Below the pieces are notes generated by a model. That model made no database searches. It saw nothing but the letters and a program-made list of their open reading frames with translations, and was not told the origin of the DNA. Below are positions 24,947-33,665 of a stretch of 64,000 nt of DNA, piece after piece. The DNA is from an uncultured Poribacteria bacterium. Lineage in GTDB: Bacteria > Poribacteria > WGA-4E > WGA-3G. Location: positions 5,682,217 through 5,746,216 of the forward strand of contig OX639992.1 in NCBI GenBank assembly GCA_951828515.1, given 5' to 3'. Position 1 is the stretch's first letter. Each line of letters begins with the position of its first letter. The position numbers were made by a program, and so were the translations under genes.

Positions 24947-27361
24947 CTATAACTTTATCAAATCCTGCCGATGCAATTGTGCCCACTGACATCTCTGTTT
25001 CCACTCTTCCGCTTTGAGTGTGGTCCCGAGAGGTAACGTCTTATCTTTCGCTATCATCTCAAAAACCACTATCGCGGTCTCATAATCCTTTTGATGATAG
25101 GCATTAATACCTATTGTTCTCCGTACATCTAATATGAGACTTTGATACTGTTGTGGTGCCATTTGTGCTAACGATGGTGCCTCATCTGAGATTCGTGATT
25201 CTTCAAGGAGTGCTACCGCCCGGTGCAGATACTGATTACTACTTTGCCACGCGCTTTCTCTGTGTAGTAATTCCCCCGCCAAGAGATATGCCAACCACAT
25301 ATCAGGTTCCATTTGCATACACATCGATAGATATGCCATCTTCTCCCCAGACTCTTTTGGCTCGGCTAACACCACACGGAGTAATTCTCGTAGAAACTTA
25401 TTCTCGTACGCTGTCCCGCCCAACTGGGTTTCCCATCCTGCTGGAACTACATCGGGATAAGACAACGCGGCAATCCGCTTAATTCGCCTTCGCTCAATTG
25501 TTTCATGCTCCGTTTCGACCGCTGCGTATGTATCTATCGCTTGTTCATAGTCACCCTTCAGCCAATAAATGTCGCCTTTTAGCAGCATCGCTTCTGGGCT
25601 GAACCGCGTGTCTTCCTTACTCGCGATACGGGTTGCTAACGATAATGCTTTATCATAATCCTGCATCCGATACGCGGTGTACATCAAACCCCACGACGTG
25701 CCCACGTTGTCAGGCTCATCTGACAGCATCACCTCAAAGGTTTCCATAGCAGTGGTAAAGTCTTTACGGTAATATGCCTGCCAAGCGGTATCTCGCAGTG
25801 CCGCCATTTCATGAGCACAGACCTGCTGAAAAACACTTTGTCGCTTTAAACGGTATGTGGCGTAGGCGACATTATCATCTCGCAATGGGATCGTTTCCAA
25901 AAATTCAATCCACTCTACTTCCAAGGCGGGCAAGTCTTTTGCGTAGTGCTTCACAAAATTACCGGTCGGAAAAACGCCCTTAAATTTTTCTATGCCGTAG
26001 GTATCAACAAGAAACCGGACGAAGGAGCCTGCCAACAAGTAACTCTGCGAACCGGCATGTCCCCAAAACCCAATCCCCATGACACCCGACAAGGGAGGCG
26101 CGACCTCCAGTTCACGCATCGCTTTCGCCCATTGATGTCCTGTCAGTCTACCTTCATCCCAATCTGCGGCAACGGCAATCCCTTCGTGAAGCCCTATTTT
26201 TAGACTCACCTTCAACGGGGACCACGGCACAGTAAAAACGTGTGCCAACTCATGCTTCAGAACGGGATGTGGAAAGCCCTGTGCGTGAATGTGGAATCCG
26301 TGTCCGAACGGGTCTTCGACAGATGTACTGCGAGCACCAATCAATCGCTTTTTCTGATCAGGGGACGCATAGATATACGCGCGCACCTTTTGAGATTGCA
26401 TCGTGCCTTCAGGATCGAGATACTCAGACAACTGTGCGTACTGAAATTCGCAATCTTCAGCGATCCGCTCAATGTCCGCTTCCAATTCACGTGCATAGAA
26501 GATTTCAAAATGCGCCGTTTCCCGCAAGCCGCCGAGTTCGCTGGCAATATCGCCGCGCGTGGGTCGTATTCCCAATGCGCCAACATAGAACTGGAAACCG
26601 AGTAAGCCGATGACTAACAGGTATAACCATACACGTCTTGTTAGCGGACTGAAAAGTTTACGCCACCTTAACCGCGGCATCAACCCGGTTCCTCTGCTCA
26701 CTTCGCATAAACTGACAGTAAGTCCCAAAAACAGCGATGCCCATAATAGCGTTTCTGCCCGTGCGATCAGCAGTGTATTTGTTATCGGAATGACGAAATC
26801 GTAAATCGGTCCTGGGAAATATCCGAACGTCGCGTGATAGGCGAATACCGGCGGATGAAATATTAGATTGATAACTACCGGAATACAAGAAACCAAAAGA
26901 TGACCGAGATAGGCAAGATACGCCAACCACCGTTTTTCAATCCAGAACCCAAAAAACACGCCTGATGCCGTTGCGTACAGACAACTAATTACAGACAAAA
27001 TAATAAAAAAGAGGAACCCCTCGCCGAAGTTACAGTTTTCAACGCGAGACGCATTCAGCAGAATAATACCGAGCGGTAACCCTAATAAACCTACGTTAAA
27101 TATCAGTGCCTCAGAGAAACACCGCATGACAACCTGTCCCGGTGTTCCGTTAATCGCATTGGGGTGCCGTCTCATCTGCCGCAACACTGTCAGCGTTACG
27201 TGTGCGCCCGCGAAAGAGATACTGAGTGCTATTACGGCGCAAAACTCAAAGGCAAGAATGTTAAACAACGGAACATTGGCAAGCACCAGTGCCAATACAC
27301 CGAATGCAACGAACCACAACCAATATGAAAATGTCCTGTGAACCGTAAGTTGTATAGGCAT
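24947..27361 (-). CDS. polytopic membrane protein with gluzincin-like peptidase and TPR domains
   Basis: An 804-residue protein. About six hydrophobic segments occupy residues 10-265. A peptidase-MA-like metalloprotease region follows with HPVLKHELAHVF (zinc ligands His370, His374) and GLHEGIAVAADW, whose Glu393 is a plausible third ligand. The remainder (about 500-800) is tetratricopeptide repeat. The HExxH-plus-Glu layout suggests an active zinc protease acting at the outer side of the membrane, but no substrate is implied by neighbours. It lies upstream of the kinase-transferase fusion on the same strand with a 23 bp gap. Confidence 0.75.
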   Translation of the reverse strand: MPIQLTVHRTFSYWLWFVAFGVLALVLANVPLFNILAFEFCAVIALSISFAGAHVTLTVLRQMRRHPNAINGTPGQVVMRCFSEALIFNVGLLGLPLGIILLNASRVENCNFGEGFLFFIILSVISCLYATASGVFFGFWIEKRWLAYLAYLGHLLVSCIPVVINLIFHPPVFAYHATFGYFPGPIYDFVIPITNTLLIARAETLLWASLFLGLTVSLCEVSRGTGLMPRLRWRKLFSPLTRRVWLYLLVIGLLGFQFYVGALGIRPTRGDIASELGGLRETAHFEIFYARELEADIERIAEDCEFQYAQLSEYLDPEGTMQSQKVRAYIYASPDQKKRLIGARSTSVEDPFGHGFHIHAQGFPHPVLKHELAHVFTVPWSPLKVSLKIGLHEGIAVAADWDEGRLTGHQWAKAMRELEVAPPLSGVMGIGFWGHAGSQSYLLAGSFVRFLVDTYGIEKFKGVFPTGNFVKHYAKDLPALEVEWIEFLETIPLRDDNVAYATYRLKRQSVFQQVCAHEMAALRDTAWQAYYRKDFTTAMETFEVMLSDEPDNVGTSWGLMYTAYRMQDYDKALSLATRIASKEDTRFSPEAMLLKGDIYWLKGDYEQAIDTYAAVETEHETIERRRIKRIAALSYPDVVPAGWETQLGGTAYENKFLRELLRVVLAEPKESGEKMAYLSMCMQMEPDMWLAYLLAGELLHRESAWQSSNQYLHRAVALLEESRISDEAPSLAQMAPQQYQSLILDVRRTIGINAYHQKDYETAIVVFEMIAKDKTLPLGTTLKAEEWKQRCQWAQLHRQDLIKL

Positions 27362-27770
27362 CTCGTAAAAATTGACAGTCGGGTTTAGTGTCTATTTTAC
27401 TGAGATATTCCGTCTATGTCAAGCAGAATTCCACGCGCATTCCTCTTGTAGGTGGGATCTCCGAGTCCTAGGGAAACATCCAATCAAAAACACACCTCTT
27501 CTGTCGGAGCAACCTCTCGGTCGCGACATTCGGTTTCTCGATACAGGAAACCGAAAACTGAGTGCCTTATCTTCCTATTGACGACTTTTCTTCAGGTTTA
27601 GTTGACAATGCCCGCTACTCTCTTCAAAAAATGGGCACACGGAACCTCCGAGTCAAACCGAGACGTAGTTAAAAGCATAAGGGCGGGAGGTTAAAGGCTT
27701 TGACTGCTCACCTGTACGTTCTATTCATTCTAAAATCACTCTAAACATCTTATACCCTACAATAATTTTC
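27362..27770. other. intergenic region with repeat debris
   Basis: No gene is supported here. The region holds a copy of the stem-interrupting module (AGGGAAACATCCAATC then AAAAACAC, about 27471-27492) and a hairpin CGGTTTC (27531-27537)/GAAACCG (27547-27553). The rest is unremarkable. It separates two divergent transcription units. Confidence 0.5.
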
Positions 27771-27799
27771 TTGCAGTTTTAGATAAAATGTGTTAAAAT
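27771..27799 (+). promoter_or_regulatory. sigma-70-type promoter for pspA
   Basis: TTGCAG (27771-27776), 17 bp spacer, TAAAAT (27794-27799), about 117 bp before the pspA start. Both boxes are close to consensus. Confidence 0.6.
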
Positions 27800-27915
27800 A
27801 CCGTAATATGGGTGTTTGGTGCCGATGTAAAGCCGTCAGAGGACACCTGCATAACTCGCAAATCCAATACAGGAAGCCCGCGCTGCGAATGCGCACGCTC
27901 AACAGGAGAAATAAC

Positions 27916-28752
27916 ATGGCAAATGGATTCACACGATTCTTTAATGCGATCTGGTATACATTGACAGGAAAGGCACACGAATCCGCGGATAAAATGATGG
28001 AAAACCCGGAAGCCGTCAGAGGGGCTTATGAGGACATCATCAAGGATAAAAAGGGGAATATTCAACGCTATAAGCAAGCGATCGGGCAACTTATGGCACT
28101 CGTTGAACAGAAAAGATCTGCGGTTAAAAGCCTTACCGACGAAGTCGAGCGACTCGAAGAACTTAAATCAGGGGCGATCGCCAAGGCACAGCAGACTGCT
28201 GCGCAATTACAGGGTGACGGACTCTCACAGGAAGAAATCAAGGTGCACGGTGAATACACGCGATGCGTCACTGCTTATCAAGACTTCAATTCCAACTTGA
28301 CGGAGAAAAGCGGTCGCATTACGGAACTCGAAAACGAGATTGAAGGTGCGCAAACTGATATTGAGTCCCATAAACTCCAGATTACCAGTCTTCACCGCGA
28401 TTTAGATAAGATTAAGTCCGAACAGTCTGAAGCAGTAGCGGACCTGATTACCGCACGAGAGCAAGAGGAAATTGCCGATATGCTTTCGGGTATCAGCATG
28501 GATGGCACTTCTGCCGAATTGACTCGGATGCGCGAAATACGTGAGAAGGCGAAAGCACGTTCTACCGTCGCGCAGGAATTGGCTGGCACCGATTCAAAAA
28601 GCGAAGAGGAAGAATTCCTCACCGCAGCGCGTTCGTCTGCCACCAATAACGAATTTGATGCCTTAATTTTTGGTGCACAGGAGACCGACGCAAAGACAGA
28701 GAAGGAGACTCCGAAAAAGACGACAGATTCCGATTCTGAGCTGCCGGTATAA
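27916..28752 (+). CDS. pspA: PspA/IM30 (ESCRT-III-like) membrane-stress protein
   Basis: A 278-residue PspA/Vipp1 family protein. It begins with the amphipathic membrane-binding helix MANGFTRFFNAIWYTLTG, followed by MMENPEAVRGAYEDIIKDKKGN and long coiled-coil helices (about 30-200), then an acidic, probably disordered tail. The family polymerises on stressed inner membranes and shares the ESCRT-III fold. The ATG at 27916 has AGGAGA seven bases upstream; the longer frame from 27790 has no site. An AAA+ ATPase gene follows after 111 bp in the same reading register, with no terminator seen, so the two are likely an operon. Confidence 0.9.
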   Translation: MANGFTRFFNAIWYTLTGKAHESADKMMENPEAVRGAYEDIIKDKKGNIQRYKQAIGQLMALVEQKRSAVKSLTDEVERLEELKSGAIAKAQQTAAQLQGDGLSQEEIKVHGEYTRCVTAYQDFNSNLTEKSGRITELENEIEGAQTDIESHKLQITSLHRDLDKIKSEQSEAVADLITAREQEEIADMLSGISMDGTSAELTRMREIREKAKARSTVAQELAGTDSKSEEEEFLTAARSSATNNEFDALIFGAQETDAKTEKETPKKTTDSDSELPV

Positions 28753-28863
28753 CGCGCCACACAAAAGCGGCATCTTACTCTCAGATGTGTCATCTCAAGC
28801 AGAAGGGGGCGACGAGCCATAGCCGTTAAAAGTCCAACCTATACATTCCGGAAAGAAGCCGGA

Positions 28864-30678
28864 ATGCTCATCAATTCGGGAACCTCTCGTAGCCTCGTCC
28901 TATCTGGAAATATCCACGATCTCTTCTTCGTCCGCGACGGAGATGACACGGGTTATATTCCACTCGTCCCCTTCTTGATTCACGGCTGGGACATTCCAGG
29001 TTTCACCCTAATCGTCTACGAACTCAATGGACCCATCCGATTTGCGAAAGCGGCTGAACGCGAAAAAGTTAAGCGAGCGTTCAATATATGGCGAGGCTCA
29101 ACGGAGACGAATCTTGATAGAAACGCCAGCGTCAGCGTTCCGCCTCTCATACAGCAAACCGTTGGACGCACTACCTCCCCCGAAGTCGATGAACCCACAG
29201 AGACCTCTTTTACGCAGTACATGAACGATGCGATCGGCAGTCCGACGTTGGCACTCGAACTCCTACGGCAGTTTTGCCTGCTCTCCCGCACCACGAATGC
29301 GCAAGGTGAAAAACTGCTATCGGAAAAATTGATAATCCTGATTGAAGCAACGGACATGTTGCTACCGGAAGGCGAAATCCGGAGTTTGTCGCTACAGGAT
29401 AGGCATCGGGTCAGCATCGTTCAAGACTGGATCTCGGACTCCAGTTTCATGGAAGGTAACGATACCGTTATCTTCATCGCGGAATCAGCGAGCCTCGTCA
29501 ACTCTCGGATTACAAGGCTGCCACAAGTCATTACTGTCGAAATACCGGCACCGGAGATGGAGGAACGCCAACATTTCATCTCATGGTTCAACAACACACC
29601 GAAACTGGTTGAAAAACCGCTAAATCTTTGGGGCACACAAACCCAACTGGCGATGCTTACAGCAGGCTTATCCATCCAAGCACTGCGCCAGATGCTCCTT
29701 TCTGTGTGTTACTCCGGTGAGAAATTGCGACCCGAGGCTGTTATCAATAAAGTGTCCGAATTCATTCAAGGGCAGTTAGGGGAAGACGTTGTAGAGTTCA
29801 AAAAGCCTGCGCACAGCCTCAAGGACATCGTTGGCAACCAGAAATTAGTGGATTTTCTGAAGACGCAATTGATTCCGCGCATCACCTCAACGGGTCCCGA
29901 TGCGATTCCCGGTATGAGCGTCTGCGGTCCTATTGGTAGCGGAAAAACGTTCATTTTCGAGGGACTCGCCGGTGAACTCGATATCCCTGTGCTCGTCCTC
30001 AAGAACATTCGGAGTATGTGGTTCGGACAGACAGACGTTATTTTTGAACGACTTCGGCGATTGCTGATGGCTCTTGTGAAGGTGCTCATCTTCGTTGATG
30101 AAGCGGACACCCAATTCGGAAGTGTTGGTAGCGACGCCCATAGCACAGAACGGCGTTTGACAGGAAAGATACAGGCGATGATGTCGGACCCGCAACTCCG
30201 TGGCAATATCACATGGCTTCTCATGACCGCTCGGATCTACCACCTCTCACCCGATCTGCGACGAGAGGGTAGAGTTGGGGATATGGTGATCCCGGTGCTC
30301 GACCCAAAAGGTGAGGATCGCGAGGCGTTCCTCCGCTGGACTCTTGCAAAAGTCGTTCCGGGGCCCCTCCCCGAAGACGCAGTCGAACGCCTTGTAAAAT
30401 TGACTGAGGACTATTCTGCGGCGAGTTTCGCGTCGCTACGCTCCGACTTAGAAGCCACCAGTCTCATGAAAAAAGATAAACTGACGCTCGATGAAATCAT
30501 CGCTGTCGCTGAAGACCGAATCCTACCGAACATCGGTCCGATTCGACACTACCAAACCTTGCAAGCCCTCGTCAACTGCACCCGAAAATCCCTACTTCCC
30601 GGGGATTATTCCCCTGAGATTCGAGAATCATGGATGAAAGAGATCACCCATCTCGAAGCGATGGGTGTTACGAGATAG
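28864..30678 (+). CDS. AAA+ ATPase with degenerate N-terminal AAA module
   Basis: A 604-residue cytoplasmic ATPase. The C-terminal half holds an intact AAA+ core: Walker A GPIGSGKT (355-362), Walker B VLIFVDEAD (Asp412, Glu413), then WLLMTARIYHLSPDLRREGR as sensor-1/arginine-finger region. The N-terminal 300 residues look like a second AAA module without a recognisable Walker A. The order resembles type II AAA unfoldases with one dead ring. In-frame codons upstream of 28864 stay open to the pspA stop and look coding (KSPTYTFRKEAG), so the true start may be a rare codon upstream. Neighbour pspA suggests it remodels PspA polymers, by analogy with Vps4. Confidence 0.8.
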   Translation: MLINSGTSRSLVLSGNIHDLFFVRDGDDTGYIPLVPFLIHGWDIPGFTLIVYELNGPIRFAKAAEREKVKRAFNIWRGSTETNLDRNASVSVPPLIQQTVGRTTSPEVDEPTETSFTQYMNDAIGSPTLALELLRQFCLLSRTTNAQGEKLLSEKLIILIEATDMLLPEGEIRSLSLQDRHRVSIVQDWISDSSFMEGNDTVIFIAESASLVNSRITRLPQVITVEIPAPEMEERQHFISWFNNTPKLVEKPLNLWGTQTQLAMLTAGLSIQALRQMLLSVCYSGEKLRPEAVINKVSEFIQGQLGEDVVEFKKPAHSLKDIVGNQKLVDFLKTQLIPRITSTGPDAIPGMSVCGPIGSGKTFIFEGLAGELDIPVLVLKNIRSMWFGQTDVIFERLRRLLMALVKVLIFVDEADTQFGSVGSDAHSTERRLTGKIQAMMSDPQLRGNITWLLMTARIYHLSPDLRREGRVGDMVIPVLDPKGEDREAFLRWTLAKVVPGPLPEDAVERLVKLTEDYSAASFASLRSDLEATSLMKKDKLTLDEIIAVAEDRILPNIGPIRHYQTLQALVNCTRKSLLPGDYSPEIRESWMKEITHLEAMGVTR

Positions 30679-30694
30679 CAAGAAAAATTACGCG

Positions 30695-30724
30695 TTGCCA
30701 CGCAACCCAATTTTGTGTTACAAT
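30695..30724 (+). promoter_or_regulatory. sigma-70-type promoter
   Basis: TTGCCA (30695-30700), 18 bp spacer, TACAAT (30719-30724), 50 bp before the small-protein gene at 30775. Confidence 0.55.
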
Positions 30725-30774
30725 GCATAGTGCCCCACAAAGAATTCCACATAATATTTAGAAGGAGCATTATC

Positions 30775-31041
30775 ATGCCATATTCTGATGACGCTTCCGA
30801 TGCCATTGTCACTCGCGGCGAGGAAATCTATCAGCAGTACCGTGAAGAACTTGAATCTCAGTACAAAGGTCAGTTTTTCGTGGTCGACATTGAAACGGGA
30901 AACTATGAAATCGCCGATGAGGATATGGTCGCTACCGAACGCCTTCTTGCTAAGAATCCAGAGGCTATGACTTACGGTCTGCGAATCGGCTTTGGAGCCG
31001 CTTATCGCCTTGGCTTTAGAATTTCGGATCCAGCACAATGA
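30775..31041 (+). CDS. small acidic protein paired with an aspartic protease
   Basis: An 88-residue protein with no motif I can assign. The ATG at 30775 has AGGAGC nine bases upstream; the frame opens earlier at 30715 without a site. It is acidic at the N-terminus (DDASDAIVTRGEEIYQQYREELE) and has a conserved-looking centre KGQFFVVDIETGNYEIADEDMVATERLL. Its last four bases, ATGA, overlap the start of the protease gene, so translation is coupled. Small proteins of this layout are often found before retropepsin-like genes in cyanobacteria and other repeat-rich genomes. Whether the pair is an antitoxin-like module is not shown. Confidence 0.7.
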   Translation: MPYSDDASDAIVTRGEEIYQQYREELESQYKGQFFVVDIETGNYEIADEDMVATERLLAKNPEAMTYGLRIGFGAAYRLGFRISDPAQ

Positions 31042-31406
31042 TTATAGGAAAAATTAGGGCAGATCGAGAAGCTGTGATTGAATTGGAAGTTGTTGGCTTA
31101 GCACACCGGGTAAAAATTGAGGCAGTTATTGATACAGGTTTCACTGGCTATTTGATGTTACCCAGCGATTTAATTGACCGTCTCAATCTGCCCCTGATTG
31201 GTCAGCGAGATGTGATTCTCGCTGATGGAACCAACGTTCCCCTCAATTTATATCGTGCGAAAGTGATATGGCATGGCGTAGAACGTTTGGTGTACGTTCT
31301 ACGAGCAGACGCTGAATCGTTAGTAGGTATGTCATTACTTCACGGAAGCCGTGTAACACTGGACGTGGTAACAAATGGGGATGTAACAATTGCCCCTTTG
31401 TCTTAG
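31038..31406 (+). CDS. retropepsin-like aspartic protease family protein
   Basis: A 122-residue single-domain clan AA aspartic protease. The active-site motif is VIDTGFTGYLMLP (about residues 30-42), followed by the beta-rich core and the hydrophobic GMSLLHGSRVTLDVV near the C-terminus. As in retropepsins a homodimer would be needed for two catalytic aspartates. No signal peptide is visible, so it is cytoplasmic. It overlaps the preceding small gene by four bases, which points to a functional pair. The partner's protein could be its substrate or regulator; this is inference only. Confidence 0.8.
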   Translation: MIIGKIRADREAVIELEVVGLAHRVKIEAVIDTGFTGYLMLPSDLIDRLNLPLIGQRDVILADGTNVPLNLYRAKVIWHGVERLVYVLRADAESLVGMSLLHGSRVTLDVVTNGDVTIAPLS

Positions 31407-31724
31407 AAAAATCACTTAACTTGTAATGGTTAGGTGCAAAAGGCATTCACCGTCCGAATCACGGATTAATGAGGATGATACAAAGTCTCGCATTTGCAGC
31501 GAACTCGACCGTATATAGCCAGAGAACATGACCCAAGGTTTGAACAGCGTTAAGAAGAATTGGAGGCTCTATCTTATAAATTGAGTCCAATTTACTTTCG
31601 CGCTTTTTCATGTGATGCACTACATAGTGCACAGTTTCGGATAGTATCGCGAAGCATGCCGAACAGCATGTCTACCATCTTTCTACCTTCATAGAGAGAT
31701 AAAAATGAAAGGATAATTTTAAAT
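31407..31724. other. intergenic region before the GmrSD-like gene
   Basis: A 318 bp spacer without a supported gene. It contains a perfect short inverted repeat (listed separately) and a GCATGCCGAACAGCATG near-repeat around 31653-31670. No palindromic element of families I-III is present, in contrast to most spacers of this size here. Confidence 0.5.
31616..31631. promoter_or_regulatory. operator-like inverted repeat
   Basis: TGCACTA-CA-TAGTGCA is a perfect 7 bp dyad about 95 bp before the GmrSD-like gene. Its size fits a dimeric repressor site, but no regulator gene is adjacent. Confidence 0.35.
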
Positions 31725-33410
31725 TTGTTGCCTCAACCTCAATACTTTACGCTAGGTGAACTGTTTTCACAGCGTTTATTTCGCATTCCGCGTTATCAGC
31801 GTGCGTACTCATGGCATCGCAAACAGCGGAACGATATGTTTAATGATATTGAAAACCTTAAGGAGAATCCAGAAGGTTTCCATTTTATGGCAACGGTAGT
31901 GGGCTTGCGAAGTGATAAGAGGATAATCGGTGCTGACCTGCATAACGTCATAGACATTGTAGATGGACAACAACGCCTCACAACACTTGTACTCCTTCTG
32001 AAAGCCATTGAGCAAAAATTGGAATGTTCACAACCCGACGATGCTCGAGATCTTCAGAGGCTTCTTGTCAAAGGAGACGATTTAAGTCTAATCCTACTAC
32101 AAACGAATCATGATAGTAGTAACTACTGCGCTAACTATCTCAGATTGGGAGACGCTCCGTGTGCTGAAGAAGCCCAGACGCTTGCCGATCGCGAATTGTT
32201 GAATGCGATAAGCGACTGCAAATCCTTTGTTGATGACAAATGGGACAACCCGATGGAACTGTTGACAATCGTAAAGAATCAACTACATTTCATCTTTCAC
32301 GAAATTGAGGATGAGGCAGCTGTCTATACGGTTTTTGAGGTTCTCAACAACAGAGGACTTTATGTCTCTTGGGTAGATAGGCTTAAGAGCAGACTTATGT
32401 CAGTTGCTTTTGAGGACAATCAGGGGAATAGTGATGAACATATCAATGAACTTCATCAGATTTGGGGCGATATTTATCAGACTGTTGGTCTCCAACAAGG
32501 GTTGAGTACCGAAGCACTTAGGTTTGGTGCAACACTCACATCATCTACTCCACTCAGCAAGCCCCTTGGTGAAGAAGGAGCTGTCAGAAATTTCACTGAG
32601 CAAGTTGGCACAAGTACGTCCGAAACGCTTAGGGTTTCACGGTGGCTGCTAAACGTTACAAAGGCAGTCGATAAATTTTGGGGAGATATGCAGGGTTCCA
32701 GAAAAGCTGTCACTGAAATTTCTCAGGCGCGGTTGTTAGCGATAGCGATCATCTTATCAGATTTTTCTGAAAGTGAAAAGACAAATCTCCTCAATGAATG
32801 GGAGAAAATGACGTTCCGCATCTTCGGACTCCTTAATAAGGATGCCCGTACAGGGGTTGGAAATTATGTGAGATTGGCGCGCGACATACAGAGCAATTCT
32901 GAGTTAAGTGGCGATGACATTTTAGAGAAGATAAAGGAGCTCGGCGTGTCGTATAGCATTGCCGCGTTACTCAATCAACCGGAGGACATCAATTGGTACG
33001 AAGGCTGGGAGACTGAACTTCGATATTTGTTGTTCCGTTACGAGGAGCATCTGGCTGAACAGCAAGGACAAATGTTTGATAATGAGCAATGGCGACGTAT
33101 TTGGGAAGATTCCCCCTCACGCTCTATTGAACACATCTTTCCACAGTCAAAAGGTAGCCAGGTTCCCTTAAAAGCCGGCCAAGAAGGTATTTTCGTTCAT
33201 AGACTTGGAAACCTGTTGCTTTTAGAGCCCGGTCTTAATTCAACACTGGGAGATAAGGATCCAGAAGTGAAGGCACCCTGCTACAGACAGACGGGACTTT
33301 TCAGTGCTCGCGATGTTGCACAAATGATCGAGAAGCGGGGATGGGGAGCAGACCAGATTAAAGAACGGGAGCAGCGGATGATAGAATGGATTCGCGAGAA
33401 GTGGGGATAG
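31725..33410 (+). CDS. DUF262/DUF1524 protein, GmrSD-like type IV restriction
   Basis: A 561-residue single-chain protein of the GmrSD type. The N-terminal DUF262 part has IPRYQRAYSW (21-30) and DGQQRLTT (80-87), which belong to the ParB-like NTPase of GmrS. The C-terminal DUF1524 part has SIEHIFPQSKG with His470, then HRLGNLLLLEPGLN with the Asn of an HNH-type nuclease, as in GmrD. Characterised members cleave DNA with modified, often glucosylated, cytosines and defend against phages. The start codon is TTG 31725 with AAAGGA 12 bases upstream. It stands alone; no methylase or other defence gene is next to it. Confidence 0.85.
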   Translation: MLPQPQYFTLGELFSQRLFRIPRYQRAYSWHRKQRNDMFNDIENLKENPEGFHFMATVVGLRSDKRIIGADLHNVIDIVDGQQRLTTLVLLLKAIEQKLECSQPDDARDLQRLLVKGDDLSLILLQTNHDSSNYCANYLRLGDAPCAEEAQTLADRELLNAISDCKSFVDDKWDNPMELLTIVKNQLHFIFHEIEDEAAVYTVFEVLNNRGLYVSWVDRLKSRLMSVAFEDNQGNSDEHINELHQIWGDIYQTVGLQQGLSTEALRFGATLTSSTPLSKPLGEEGAVRNFTEQVGTSTSETLRVSRWLLNVTKAVDKFWGDMQGSRKAVTEISQARLLAIAIILSDFSESEKTNLLNEWEKMTFRIFGLLNKDARTGVGNYVRLARDIQSNSELSGDDILEKIKELGVSYSIAALLNQPEDINWYEGWETELRYLLFRYEEHLAEQQGQMFDNEQWRRIWEDSPSRSIEHIFPQSKGSQVPLKAGQEGIFVHRLGNLLLLEPGLNSTLGDKDPEVKAPCYRQTGLFSARDVAQMIEKRGWGADQIKEREQRMIEWIREKWG

Positions 33411-33543
33411 GGACGAATTACATCTCACTCATGAACCTTGTAGAAATTTTCGTGGATACGGTAATCTGGTTCTGAGCGAGAGGGCGCGTTCGGCATCTGC
33501 CTCGCTCTCCACGCTGATAAACCTACCCTGCAATACAGACGAA

Positions 33544-33595
33544 TAGGGCGATTCATCGTGTGTTTGTGCCTCGCAATGGACGATGAATCGCCCTA
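33544..33595. repeat. 16 bp perfect hairpin between convergent genes
   Basis: TAGGGCGATTCATCGT (33544-33559) and its exact complement (33580-33595) surround a 20-base loop. There is no T-run. It lies between the GmrSD-like gene and the oppositely oriented oxidoreductase, so it may limit read-through, but it also resembles a dispersed REP-like sequence. Confidence 0.7.
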
Positions 33596-33665
33596 CTAGA
33601 AACTGTCTAACCGCGCTTACAAGTAATGGACATTTAGCCAAGCGCGTAACCCACTGGTTTCCTTA

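Noticed and set aside
33429-33641. 70-codon minus-strand frame between the GmrSD-like gene and the oxidoreductase
   Set aside because: It translates the 16 bp hairpin repeat and has no start site or family resemblance.
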